DNA from: a bacterium
GTDB lineage: Bacteria; Bacillota; Bacilli; Lactobacillales; Streptococcaceae
Assembly: GCA_905221325.1 (NCBI GenBank)
Contig: CAJNCS010000005.1
Location: forward strand, 1 to 64,000
DNA: 64,000 nt
Direction: 5' to 3'
The translations under genes and the position numbers were made by a program. Shown piece by piece: positions 19,516-28,269 of this stretch (positions are counted from its first letter, which is position 1; each line of letters starts with the position of its first letter). The notes under the pieces are model-generated. The model did not search any database, was not told where the DNA came from, and saw only the letters and a program-made list of their open reading frames with translations.

Positions 19516-20264
19516 AAGTATTAATTTTAGAAGATGTTATTGAGCATCAAGTGAGACTAGAGAGAATATTGAATGAAATCTCGGAGGAATCAAATATTCC
19601 TATTTCTTACAAGACAACAGGAAAAGTTCGTGAGTTTAAGGAATATATCGAAAATGATGAAGTAAACCAGCTTTATTTCTTAGATATCGATATTCACGGG
19701 ATTGAGAAAAAGGGATTTGAAGTGGCACAGTTTATCCGCCATCACAATCCTTATGCTATTATTGTATTTATTACCAGTCGATCTGAATTTGCTACTTTAA
19801 CTTATAAATACCAGGTATCAGCTCTAGATTTTGTAGACAAAGACATCAATGATGAATTGTTCAAAAAACGTATCGAGCAGAGTATTTTTTACACTAAGAG
19901 CATGCTGCTTGAAAACGAAGATGTTGTAGACTATTTTGATTACAACTATAAGGGAAATGATTTGAAAATCCCTTACCATGATATTTTGTATATCGAAACA
20001 ACAGGTGTTTCTCATAAACTGCGAATTATTGGTAAGAATTTTGCCAAAGAGTTCTATGGAACAATGACGGATATTCAGGAAAAGGACAAACATACCCAGC
20101 GATTTTATTCTCCTCATAAATCTTTCCTAATCAATATTGGAAATGTTAGAGAAATTGATCGAAAGAATCTAGAAGTTGTCTTTTATGAAGATCATCGCTG
20201 CCCCATCACTCGTTTGAAAGTTCGTAAACTAAAAGATATTCTAGAGAAAAAATCTAAAAAGTGA
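19512..20264 (+). CDS. comE: Competence response regulator ComE
   Basis: Activated by ComD, it turns on comCDE, comAB and comX. The 250 residues comprise a receiver domain with phospho-acceptor Asp58 in FLDIDIHG and a C-terminal LytTR DNA-binding domain (about 140-245). That domain includes the ethanolamine-like HKSFLINI segment typical of the family. It is translationally coupled to comD by a four-base overlap. The ORF ends a base before the tRNA-Glu promoter, so no separate terminator is evident. Confidence 0.97.
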   Translation: MKVLILEDVIEHQVRLERILNEISEESNIPISYKTTGKVREFKEYIENDEVNQLYFLDIDIHGIEKKGFEVAQFIRHHNPYAIIVFITSRSEFATLTYKYQVSALDFVDKDINDELFKKRIEQSIFYTKSMLLENEDVVDYFDYNYKGNDLKIPYHDILYIETTGVSHKLRIIGKNFAKEFYGTMTDIQEKDKHTQRFYSPHKSFLINIGNVREIDRKNLEVVFYEDHRCPITRLKVRKLKDILEKKSKK

Positions 20265-20292
20265 TTGACAATCAGTAAGAAATTGATATAAT
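20265..20292 (+). promoter_or_regulatory. Promoter of tRNA-Glu/tRNA-Asn
   Basis: TTGACA (20265-20270) and TATAAT (20287-20292) with a 16-base spacer lie 23 bases before tRNA-Glu. It starts immediately after the comE stop codon. Confidence 0.85.
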
Positions 20293-20315
20293 GGTTATAT
20301 CTGCTACAGATAGAT

Positions 20316-20387
20316 GGTCCGTTGGTCAAGGGGTTAAGACACCGCCTTTTCACGGCGGTAACACGGGTTCGAATCCCGTACGGACTA
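20316..20387 (+). tRNA. tRNA-Glu (TTC)
   Basis: 72-base cloverleaf with anticodon loop TTTTCAC and fully paired anticodon stem CCGCC/GGCGG. It is the second copy in the window and differs by one base from the copy at 1-72. It is followed after five bases by tRNA-Asn, with which it is cotranscribed. Confidence 0.97.
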
Positions 20388-20392
20388 TTTTA

Positions 20393-20466
20393 TCCGCCAT
20401 AGCTCAGTTGGTAGTAGCGCATGACTGTTAATCATGATGTCGTAGGTTCGAGTCCTACTGGCGGAG
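20393..20466 (+). tRNA. tRNA-Asn (GTT)
   Basis: 74-base cloverleaf with acceptor TCCGCCA/TGGCGGA, anticodon GTT in loop TGTTAAT, and T-arm GGTTCGAGTCC. Cotranscribed with the preceding tRNA-Glu and followed by a terminator. Confidence 0.96.
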
Positions 20467-20474
20467 TTAGATAG

Positions 20475-20503
20475 AAAAGAACACCATCTAGTGTTCTTTT
20501 TCT
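20475..20503. terminator. Bidirectional terminator between tRNA-Asn and tetR
   Basis: A 9-bp stem AAAGAACAC/GTGTTCTTT with loop CATCTA is flanked by A-rich and T-rich runs, so it can end the tRNA transcript and the converging tetR transcript. Confidence 0.85.
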
Positions 20504-20504
20504 T

Positions 20505-21047
20505 TTAGTTTGTATCACCTAACATTTTCATAAGGAAGTCGGTCATTTCTCGCGGACTTTCTTTTTTTCCGTGAGCAATCCAAGTCTGGCAAACACCAAA
20601 TAGGGCATTTGTTAGATAAATACTGCTGTATTCTAATTCTATTGGAGTGAGTTGTAGTTTCATAAAGCGTTTCTGAAGATCAGTGCTAAGCATAATATGC
20701 AGTTTATTTCTCAAGAAATTTTGAATTTCTTTTGTCCCATTTTCAGATAAAAGAGCAGCTAATAGTGGTTCAGACTCTAAATATTCAAATACTTCTAAAA
20801 TAGCATCTCTTTTATGATGGGCATGTTTTTGGAAAATATACTCAAAGGTATGAAAGAGCTTACTTTGGTAATGCTCAATCATATCATACTTATCCTTGTA
20901 GTGAGTGTAAAAGCTGGAACGACTGATTCCGGCTTTTTCTGCTAACTTAACTGTAGAAATTTGATCAAAGGGTTGGTCCATCAATAATTGAACCATGGCA
21001 TTTTCGATAATTCGCTTTGTTTTTAAACGTTTATTACTTTCTTTCAT
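20505..21047 (-). CDS. TetR-family repressor
   Basis: A 180-residue regulator with an N-terminal TetR helix-turn-helix (about 9-56, including STVKLAEKAGISRSSFYTHY) and an all-helical C-terminal ligand and dimerisation domain. It is divergent from the YhgE/Pip gene, and two similar 15-bp palindromic sites lie in the shared promoter region, so it most likely represses both genes. The inducer is unknown. TetR next to a YhgE-type protein is a recurring pairing in streptococci. Confidence 0.9.
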   Translation of the reverse strand: MKESNKRLKTKRIIENAMVQLLMDQPFDQISTVKLAEKAGISRSSFYTHYKDKYDMIEHYQSKLFHTFEYIFQKHAHHKRDAILEVFEYLESEPLLAALLSENGTKEIQNFLRNKLHIMLSTDLQKRFMKLQLTPIELEYSSIYLTNALFGVCQTWIAHGKKESPREMTDFLMKMLGDTN

Positions 21048-21069
21048 AATTCCTCCTTGTATACAAAAA

Positions 21070-21084
21070 TAGACGATATGTCTA
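21070..21084. promoter_or_regulatory. Putative TetR operator 1
   Basis: TAGACGATATGTCTA is a near-perfect inverted repeat (TAGAC-N5-GTCTA) placed 23 bases upstream of the tetR start. It matches operator 2 at 13 of 15 positions. Confidence 0.7.
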
Positions 21085-21101
21085 AAAAATGATTTTTCAC
21101 C

Positions 21102-21129
21102 TTGTAATTTTGATTTTTTGATGTATAAT
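21102..21129 (+). promoter_or_regulatory. Promoter of the YhgE/Pip gene
   Basis: TTGTAA (21102-21107), a 16-base spacer and TATAAT (21124-21129) lie between the two operators and about 47 bases before the gene start. Confidence 0.6.
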
Positions 21130-21146
21130 CTATTATATCAAATTTT

Positions 21147-21161
21147 TAGACAATATGTGTA
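21147..21161. promoter_or_regulatory. Putative TetR operator 2
   Basis: TAGACAATATGTGTA lies just downstream of the -10 element, where a bound repressor would block initiation. It shares 13 of 15 bases with operator 1. Confidence 0.65.
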
Positions 21162-21175
21162 AAAAAGGAGAAAAC

Positions 21176-23818
21176 ATGTTTAAAGAATGGAAAGCAATAT
21201 TTAAAAAACCGACCTTTATCATTGTAATGATAGGGATTTCTCTCATTCCAGCTTTATATAATATCATTTTTTTATCATCCATGTGGGATCCATATGGGCA
21301 ATTATCAGAGTTACCTGTGGCAGTTGTCAATAAAGATAAGGAAACTTCTTATAATGGACAGACGATGACAATAGGTGAAGACATGGTGTCTAATTTGAAA
21401 GAAAATAAGGCTTTAGATTTTTATTTTGTTAATGAAGAGGAAGGGGAAAAAGGCCTAGAAGATGGTGACTACTACATGGTAGTGACTTTACCAAGTGACT
21501 TGTCTGAAAAAGCTGCTTCTATCCTAACGAATCATCCTGAACAGATGCAGATTGATTATCAGACTTCAAGTGGGCATAGTTTTATTGCTAGCAAGATGAG
21601 CGATTCTGCGATGACACAATTGAAGCAGAATGTTTCTACCAATGTAACCGAGACCTATACTAAAGCTTTATTTGATAAGATGGTCGAATTAAAGGATGGT
21701 ATGAGTCAAGCGGCTTCTGGTAGTGAAAAATTAACTGATGGAGCGAATCAGTTAGTGACAGGAAGTCAAACATTGACTACTAACCTACACTCTTTAGCAG
21801 ATTCAAGTTTAACATTTTCAAATGGAACGGAGCAGTTTACTAAAGGATTATCCTCTTATGTCTCTGGTGTTGAACAACTTCATCTTGGCTTAGGGAATTT
21901 TAATAGTGGTTTAGTTACATATACTGGTGCAGTGAGTCAATTAGATAGGGGATTAGGTCAATTATCTTCTAAAAGTCCTGAATTAGTAAGAGGAATCAAT
22001 CAGTTATATACTGGTGTAGAATCCTATACTGGCGGTGTTTCTCAGCTTAATGCTGGTCTTAATCAATTTTCATCTGGTGTTAGTGCCTACACCAATGGAG
22101 TGGGAAGTCTTGCAACAGGTGCTAATCAGTTATCTAATCAATCAGCTACACTTCGAATGGGGGTGGAGCAATTAAGTGAAGGGATTCAACAACTTTCTAG
22201 CAAGTTAGATGCTTCGTCTGGGAAAAAAGATCAAATTAATCAATTATCTTCTGGTCTGAATCAGTTAAATCAAGCTATTCAAAATATTGATGTTGGAGAT
22301 ACAAAACAATTAGATTCTGTTTTATCAAGTATAGTATCTCTTTCTAATCAAATGTTAGCAAGTGCTCAGTCTGATAAAGCAGCTACATTAGCAAATATTC
22401 AATCGACAGCAGCTTATCAATCCTTGACAAGTGAGCAACAAGCTGAGATAAGTGCTTCTGTATCTCAAAATTCGACTGATAGTATTCAATCGGCTCAGTC
22501 AATTATAGCTTTAGTACAAGGTTTACAGGGAAGTTTAGAAAACTTACAAAATCAATCTTCAAATCTTTCGACGTTAAAAAATCAAGCTAATCAAGTATTA
22601 CCTATTGCTTCTACTTCTTTGACAGGATTGTCAAGTGGATTAACAGAAATACAGGGAGCAGTGACGAGTAAATTAGTTCCTGCTAGTCAGTCGATTGCAT
22701 CAGGTGTAAATGCATATACTGCAGGTGTTGATAAAGTTTCTCAGGGCGCAAGTCAACTAAGTGAAAAGAATTCCACCTTGACAGGTAGTTTGGATCAACT
22801 AGTTTCAGGCTCAAACACCTTGACACAAAAATCTTCTAGCTTGACAGCAGGAGTTGGTCAATTAGTTGAAAAAACTCCAGAATTAGTATCTGGTATTGAA
22901 AAATTATCAACTGGCTCTAACCAATTGAATCAAAAGAGTCAAGAATTAATGGCAGGAGTTGATAAATTACAATCAGGATCTGGTCAATTAGCAGACAAAT
23001 CCAGTCAGTTACTTTCAGGTACTTCTCAATTAGAGAATGGAGCTAATAAATTGGCAGATGGATCTGGGAAACTTGCAGAAGGTGGAACAAAGTTAACTTC
23101 TGGATTGGAAGATTTACAGGCAGGAGTTGCTTCTTTAGGACAAGGACTAGGTAATGCTAGTGATCAACTCAAATCAGCATCAACAGAATCTAAAAATGCA
23201 GAGATTTTGTCAAATCCACTCAATCTTTCAAAAATAGACAATGATCAAGTTCCTGTAAATGGGATTGCTATGGCTCCTTATATGATATCAGTCGCTCTCT
23301 TTGTCGCTGCATTATCAACAAATATGATTTTTGCTAAATTACCTTCAGGTCGTCATCCTGAAACTCGCTGGGCTTGGTTCAAATCTCGCTTTGAGATAAA
23401 TGGAGTTATAGCTGTTTTAGCCGCTGTCTTAGTCTATGGTGGCGTTCATCTTATTGGTCTAACAGCAAATCATGAAATGAGAACCTTGTTCTTAATTATT
23501 ATCGCAAGCTTAACATTTATGTCTATGGTAACTGCATTAACAACATGGAATAGCCGTTTAGGAGCTTTCTTCTCTCTTATTTTACTATTATTACAGTTAG
23601 CATCAAGTGCAGGGACTTATCCCCTTGCCTTGACAAATGATTTCTTCAAAGGTGTCAATCCTTGGTTACCAATGAGTTACTCGGTATCAGGCTTACGACA
23701 AACAATCTCTATGACAGGAAATATTCATCACCAAGTGATTTTCCTTATTATAACTCTAGCTTTATTTACTGCTTTAGGTATGCTAGCTTATCAACCTAAG
23801 AAGATGCAAGAAGATTAA
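21176..23818 (+). CDS. YhgE/Pip family membrane protein
   Basis: An 880-residue protein with one N-terminal membrane helix (about 12-32), a very long extracytoplasmic region (about 35-690) and five or six C-terminal helices. The region after about residue 180 is built from short repeats of the form G-x2-QL-x2-G and Y-T-x-GV. This is the architecture of the phage-infection-protein/ESX-accessory family, related to ABC-2 permeases. I chose the ATG at 21176 because AAGGAG precedes it and operator 2 would otherwise fall at the start. The transported substrate is unknown. Expression is probably controlled by the divergent TetR protein. Confidence 0.88.
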   Translation: MFKEWKAIFKKPTFIIVMIGISLIPALYNIIFLSSMWDPYGQLSELPVAVVNKDKETSYNGQTMTIGEDMVSNLKENKALDFYFVNEEEGEKGLEDGDYYMVVTLPSDLSEKAASILTNHPEQMQIDYQTSSGHSFIASKMSDSAMTQLKQNVSTNVTETYTKALFDKMVELKDGMSQAASGSEKLTDGANQLVTGSQTLTTNLHSLADSSLTFSNGTEQFTKGLSSYVSGVEQLHLGLGNFNSGLVTYTGAVSQLDRGLGQLSSKSPELVRGINQLYTGVESYTGGVSQLNAGLNQFSSGVSAYTNGVGSLATGANQLSNQSATLRMGVEQLSEGIQQLSSKLDASSGKKDQINQLSSGLNQLNQAIQNIDVGDTKQLDSVLSSIVSLSNQMLASAQSDKAATLANIQSTAAYQSLTSEQQAEISASVSQNSTDSIQSAQSIIALVQGLQGSLENLQNQSSNLSTLKNQANQVLPIASTSLTGLSSGLTEIQGAVTSKLVPASQSIASGVNAYTAGVDKVSQGASQLSEKNSTLTGSLDQLVSGSNTLTQKSSSLTAGVGQLVEKTPELVSGIEKLSTGSNQLNQKSQELMAGVDKLQSGSGQLADKSSQLLSGTSQLENGANKLADGSGKLAEGGTKLTSGLEDLQAGVASLGQGLGNASDQLKSASTESKNAEILSNPLNLSKIDNDQVPVNGIAMAPYMISVALFVAALSTNMIFAKLPSGRHPETRWAWFKSRFEINGVIAVLAAVLVYGGVHLIGLTANHEMRTLFLIIIASLTFMSMVTALTTWNSRLGAFFSLILLLLQLASSAGTYPLALTNDFFKGVNPWLPMSYSVSGLRQTISMTGNIHHQVIFLIITLALFTALGMLAYQPKKMQED

Positions 23819-23849
23819 AAAATCGACCAGTTACTTGGTCGATTTTTTA
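23819..23849. terminator. Bidirectional terminator between yhgE and yfhO
   Basis: A 10-bp stem AAATCGACCA/TGGTCGATTT with loop GTTACT, flanked by A and T runs, separates the two converging genes. Confidence 0.9.
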
Positions 23850-26390
23850 TGTCATAGATGAATTTCGTTTGTAATTATAGATTCCAAAAAGTAGAAGGGC
23901 AGTTATGGAGCAGACTGCTCCAATAACAAAACCATTGGGAATAAAAGAAAGTGTAATGGTTCCCTTTCCTTTTGGAACATCGACCTTCATAAAACCAGTC
24001 TGAGCCTGCTTGATTTCAAGTTTTTCTCCATCTTGATAAGCAGACCAACCTTTGTCATAAGGAATAGTGAAGAAAATAGAGGTATCTTGTTTTGCTTCAT
24101 ATGTAGCAAAGACTTTATTTTTAGAGGTGGATACTTCTACAGGTTGTTCTTTAATTTTTTGGATTGCTTCAGTAAGAGCCTGAGTATCTAAACGATAGAA
24201 GGTTGGAGATTCAAATGACACCTGAGAATTTCCAGGGAAACTAACACTGATATCGAAAGTTTTTTGTTCTTCAGTATAACCTAAATTAAAGAAATTAAAA
24301 GCATTGTCAGTTGTAAAAGTCTTTTTTTCACCGTTGACAAAGATGTCAACTTTCTTTTGCTTATCGTTTGTAAAATGAAGATTTGAAAAAGAGAGATAGA
24401 CTTGGCTATTTTGAGGAACCTCAATTTGATAATCAATCTTTGCATCTTCATTCGCAGAACCTGTGATGCTCGTTAAACCATCTGAAGCATCTGTTTTATC
24501 ATATGCTATTGGGGAGAAGTAATCTAAGTTGAGATTAGCAAGTTGGTTTATAAATAGAGCCTGATTATCCAGAGTGTGATTGTTAAAGTTTACATCTGTG
24601 TAAATAGATTGAGTGGCAAAAGCAATGGGTAAAGAGAGTTGATTTTTATATAAGGTTAAATGATCCTTTTGATAAATCTCTTGAAAGCCATACTTATCAA
24701 GTGAATTTTCAGAAATATTGTACTGGATTCCAAATAAACTGTCTGCTAAAAGACTGTTATTAGCATAACGGAGATTGAGGTTGGTTCCAGAGGATTTGAA
24801 TCCAAGTTTGTCCAAACTAGTGCTAGCTGAACGATTTCGTACAGACGAAAATTGAGAGATTCCATTGTAATTAAATTTCATACTGTCATTTCCTGTCTGA
24901 ATTTGCAGTTTTTCAGTACGTGTAAATGGATCGTCAATTTGGTTTAGAATGGATTCCATAGCGGTGATATCTCTATTATAGGCGCTACGAGAAGCAAAGG
25001 CCCATTCTTTAGCTATTCCTTCCATTTGAGATGAAGCGTTTAGGCTTATCTCAGCAGTTATAAATAAAGACATAAGAATTGCAAATAGATTTATAGAGAT
25101 AAACTTTCTAATGACTGCAAGAAGTAAAAGAGCATAAACTAGAAGAAATTCAAGAGTGAGTAGGATATTCAAATCAGTTAAAAAAGAGTAGTGTGATTTA
25201 AAATAGACAGTAGCCAAAAATCCTGTTAGTACAAGAAAAAGTGAGACAAATAGATTCCATAGCTTCAGTTCTTTCAAGCGATTTAGTACTTCTGCTGCGG
25301 TATAAATTAACAGAGTGGAAAAAATCCAAGCATAGCGATGCAAAAACATATTTGGGGTATGCATCCCTTGCCAAAACAAATCAAGTGCTTCTATGTAAAA
25401 ACTTGTTATTAAAAAAGTAAAGAAAATTGCATAGGTAAGTTTCACATGAAACCTTATGGATTTTATTGTGAAAAATAGAATTGTTAAAATAAAGGGAAGC
25501 AATCCAACAAAAATCATTGGTATAGATCCATACTTAGTTGTATCAAAAGATCCAATGAATTGTTTTGCGAAAATATCCAGATACCAGCTACTGTCTGTCT
25601 TTAATTTTGTGATGGCAGTCAACTTCTCACCATGAGTTTGTAAATCAAACAGTGTAGGAAGAGTCATAATCAAACTAGCCATTCCTGCTAAAAAGGAGGT
25701 AACAACAAAATCAAGAAAAGATGATTTTCGAGTTTTAAAGTCCCAAGAAATTTGGCAGAGATACCAGAAAATTAGGAACAATGCCGTCATATATCCAAAA
25801 TAATAATTTTGAATAAATAAGATTGACAAGCTTGTAAAGTATAGTAGGCGCTTGTTTTGTGTTACAAGTATGTGTAAACCAGTAATAATTAAAGGAATCA
25901 AGATAAAAACATCTAGCCAGGTTTTTATCTCTAACTGACTAACAGTAAAGCTCATCAGAGCATAAGAAGTAGATAGGGCCAGTTTTAAAGATTTCGGAAT
26001 ATCTTTAAATAATCTATTTAGACTAAAGAAGGTTGACAGACCAATCAATCCAAATTTTAATAGAGTGGTCAGATAAACAGCATCTGGCATATTCGACAGA
26101 TTAAAAAAGTAAACCAGAGGTGAGAGAAAACTACCCAAGTAATAACTAGATAGAGCATAGAAATTCAGTCCGAGGCCACTTGTAAAGGTGTAAAACAAAC
26201 TACCATTTCCATGTAAAATATTTCGTAAAGCTACATCAAAAATAACGTATTGATGGAAACCATCTCCTAATAGTGGAGATGTATCGCTATTCCAGTAGAT
26301 ACCTTGAGTTAGGTATACTCCGGTCATAATTACTAAAGGAATGATGAAAGAAACAAAATAGGTCCAATATGTTTTAAAAAATGATTTCAT
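23847..26390 (-). CDS. YfhO-family membrane protein
   Basis: An 847-residue polytopic protein with about 12-13 membrane helices in the first 470 residues. An extracytoplasmic domain of about 330 residues follows, then one final helix near the C-terminus (about 815-835). YfhO proteins resemble GT-C glycosyltransferases. In Bacillus and Listeria YfhO homologues have been implicated in glycosylating lipoteichoic acid. The N-terminal loop after helix 1 contains the acidic motif expected of that fold. Here the specific sugar and acceptor are unknown. Gene converges on yhgE. Confidence 0.85.
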   Translation of the reverse strand: MKSFFKTYWTYFVSFIIPLVIMTGVYLTQGIYWNSDTSPLLGDGFHQYVIFDVALRNILHGNGSLFYTFTSGLGLNFYALSSYYLGSFLSPLVYFFNLSNMPDAVYLTTLLKFGLIGLSTFFSLNRLFKDIPKSLKLALSTSYALMSFTVSQLEIKTWLDVFILIPLIITGLHILVTQNKRLLYFTSLSILFIQNYYFGYMTALFLIFWYLCQISWDFKTRKSSFLDFVVTSFLAGMASLIMTLPTLFDLQTHGEKLTAITKLKTDSSWYLDIFAKQFIGSFDTTKYGSIPMIFVGLLPFILTILFFTIKSIRFHVKLTYAIFFTFLITSFYIEALDLFWQGMHTPNMFLHRYAWIFSTLLIYTAAEVLNRLKELKLWNLFVSLFLVLTGFLATVYFKSHYSFLTDLNILLTLEFLLVYALLLLAVIRKFISINLFAILMSLFITAEISLNASSQMEGIAKEWAFASRSAYNRDITAMESILNQIDDPFTRTEKLQIQTGNDSMKFNYNGISQFSSVRNRSASTSLDKLGFKSSGTNLNLRYANNSLLADSLFGIQYNISENSLDKYGFQEIYQKDHLTLYKNQLSLPIAFATQSIYTDVNFNNHTLDNQALFINQLANLNLDYFSPIAYDKTDASDGLTSITGSANEDAKIDYQIEVPQNSQVYLSFSNLHFTNDKQKKVDIFVNGEKKTFTTDNAFNFFNLGYTEEQKTFDISVSFPGNSQVSFESPTFYRLDTQALTEAIQKIKEQPVEVSTSKNKVFATYEAKQDTSIFFTIPYDKGWSAYQDGEKLEIKQAQTGFMKVDVPKGKGTITLSFIPNGFVIGAVCSITALLLFGIYNYKRNSSMT
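25438..25453. promoter_or_regulatory. Degenerate parS-like sequence in the yfhO gene
   Basis: AGTTTCACATGAAACC keeps both half-sites but has CACATG instead of CACGTG at the centre. Three mismatches to the consensus make binding uncertain. Confidence 0.35.
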
Positions 26391-26410
26391 GTTACCTCGT
26401 AGAATGATAG

Positions 26411-26441
26411 AAAACTCAGTTGGCTACCCCAACTGAGTTTT
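26411..26441. terminator. Terminator after the ABC-F gene
   Basis: A perfect 12-bp stem AAAACTCAGTTG/CAACTGAGTTTT with a short loop lies directly downstream of the ABC-F stop. On the minus strand the stem itself ends in CTCAGTT followed by TTCTATC, so it may work with moderate strength for that strand. Confidence 0.7.
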
Positions 26442-26451
26442 GAAGTCTTAT

Positions 26452-28074
26452 TTAGTCTTTCCAAAGTTCTTTGACTTTTGCTTGTACTTCTGCATTTTCT
26501 AGGAATTCATCGTAGGTTTCATCGATACGATCGATGACGCCATTCTTAGACAAAACAATAATATGGTTTGCCAAAGTTTGAATGAACTCGTGGTCATGGC
26601 TGGCAAAGATGATTGATTCTTTAAAGTTTTTCAATCCATCGTTCAAGCTTGAAATAGATTCCAAATCCAAGTGATTTGTTGGATCATCAAGTACAAGGAC
26701 ATTTGATTTCAAGAGCATGAGTTTTGAAAGCATGACACGCACTTTTTCTCCTCCTGACAAGACGTTTACAGGTTTGTTAACCTCATCACCAGAGAAGAGC
26801 ATACGACCAAGGAAACCACGTAGAAAGGTATTGTCATCTTCTTCTTTACTTGCAAATTGACGCAACCAGTCAAGGATTGACTCTCCACCTGCAAAATCAG
26901 CCGAGTTGTCTTTTGGCAAGTAAGAACGGCTAGTAGTAACTCCCCACTTGACAGTTCCTTCATAGTCGATGTCACCCATAATTGCACGAATTAATGCAGT
27001 CGTTTGGATGTCATTTTGTCCAATAAGAGCTGTCTTATCACCTGGACGCAAGATGAAACTAATATTGTCTAGGATAGTTTCACCATCAATCTTTACAGTT
27101 AGATTTTCTACTGTCAAGAGATCATTACCAATCTCACGTTCTGCTTTAAAGTTGATAAATGGATATTTACGACTAGATGGCACAATCTCTTCTAATTCAA
27201 TCTTGTCAAGCATTTTTTTACGAGACGTTGCTTGTCTTGACTTAGAAGCGTTGGCAGAGAAGCGAGCAACGAATTCTTGCAATTGCTTAATTTTTTCTTC
27301 TGCCTTGGCATTACGGTCTGCTAGCAATTTAGCAGCAAGCTCAGAAGATTCCTTCCAGAAGTCATAGTTTCCGACATAGAGTTTGATTTTTCCAAAGTCA
27401 AGGTCAGCCATGTGGGTACATACTTTGTTTAAGAAGTGGCGGTCATGGGATACAACGATAACGGTGTTATCAAAGTCAATCAAGAAATCTTCTAACCAAG
27501 TAATAGACTGGATATCAAGACCGTTGGTCGGCTCGTCCAAAAGAAGAACATCAGGTTTACCAAATAATGCTTTAGCAAGGAGAACCTTCACTTTTTCACC
27601 ATTGGCCAATTCGCTCATGTTTTGGTAGTGTAATTCTTCTGGAATATTTAGGTTTTGAAGTAGTTGAGATGCTTCGCTCTCTGCCTCCCAACCTCCAAGT
27701 TCGGCAAATTCACCTTCAAGTTCAGCTGCACGGACTCCATCTTCATCGGAAAAATCTTCCTTCATGTAGATGGCATCTTTTTCTTTCATGATGTTGTAAA
27801 GTTTTTCATTTCCCATGATAACGACATCAATTGCACGTTCATCTTCATAGTCAAAGTGATTTTGACGGAGGACAGAAAGACGTTCATCTGGACCAAGAGA
27901 GATGTGACCAGTTGTAGGTTCGATATCACCAGCTAAAATTTTTAAGAATGTAGACTTCCCAGCACCATTAGCACCAATTAATCCGTATGTATTTCCTTCT
28001 GTAAATTTGATGTTGACATCATCAAAAAGTTTGCGATCACTAAAACGTAGTGAAACATCAGATACTGTAAGCAA
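26452..28074 (-). CDS. ABC-F family ATPase (YbiT/YkpA type)
   Basis: A cytosolic 540-residue protein with two ABC ATPase domains and no membrane helices. ABC-F proteins bind the ribosomal E site and relieve translation problems. The first domain has Walker A GANGAGKST (34-42), an acidic arm insertion, LANGEKVKV signature and Walker B LLLDEPTN. In the second domain the Walker A position reads GQNDIQTT without the usual Lys, and the Walker B is VLDDPTN with Asp instead of Glu, while LSGGEKVRV is intact. Lack of an antibiotic-resistance-type extended linker argues against a ribosome-protection resistance factor. Confidence 0.9.
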   Translation of the reverse strand: MLTVSDVSLRFSDRKLFDDVNIKFTEGNTYGLIGANGAGKSTFLKILAGDIEPTTGHISLGPDERLSVLRQNHFDYEDERAIDVVIMGNEKLYNIMKEKDAIYMKEDFSDEDGVRAAELEGEFAELGGWEAESEASQLLQNLNIPEELHYQNMSELANGEKVKVLLAKALFGKPDVLLLDEPTNGLDIQSITWLEDFLIDFDNTVIVVSHDRHFLNKVCTHMADLDFGKIKLYVGNYDFWKESSELAAKLLADRNAKAEEKIKQLQEFVARFSANASKSRQATSRKKMLDKIELEEIVPSSRKYPFINFKAEREIGNDLLTVENLTVKIDGETILDNISFILRPGDKTALIGQNDIQTTALIRAIMGDIDYEGTVKWGVTTSRSYLPKDNSADFAGGESILDWLRQFASKEEDDNTFLRGFLGRMLFSGDEVNKPVNVLSGGEKVRVMLSKLMLLKSNVLVLDDPTNHLDLESISSLNDGLKNFKESIIFASHDHEFIQTLANHIIVLSKNGVIDRIDETYDEFLENAEVQAKVKELWKD

Positions 28075-28232
28075 TGTTTTTCTCCTATATTATGTAATAT
28101 ATTTATTCTACTAGAAAAGAGTGAAATATTCAAATTTTTATTTGTCAATTTTATGTCAACTAAGTTTACAGTTATATTTACAGCGAATCGGCTCTTTGAT
28201 TTAAATAATTTTCTGTTATTTTAACAAAAAAA

Positions 28233-28241
28233 TGCTATAAT
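28233..28241 (+). promoter_or_regulatory. Extended -10 promoter of trpS
   Basis: TGCTATAAT at 28233-28241 is an extended -10 element 28 bases before the trpS ATG. The leader is too short for a T-box. Confidence 0.6.
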
Positions 28242-28269
28242 TGAAGAGACTATTTCGAAGGAGAAAAAA

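Noticed and set aside
28075..28269. T-box or attenuator before trpS
   Set aside because: The predicted transcript leader is only about 25 bases; no specifier stem or antiterminator is present.
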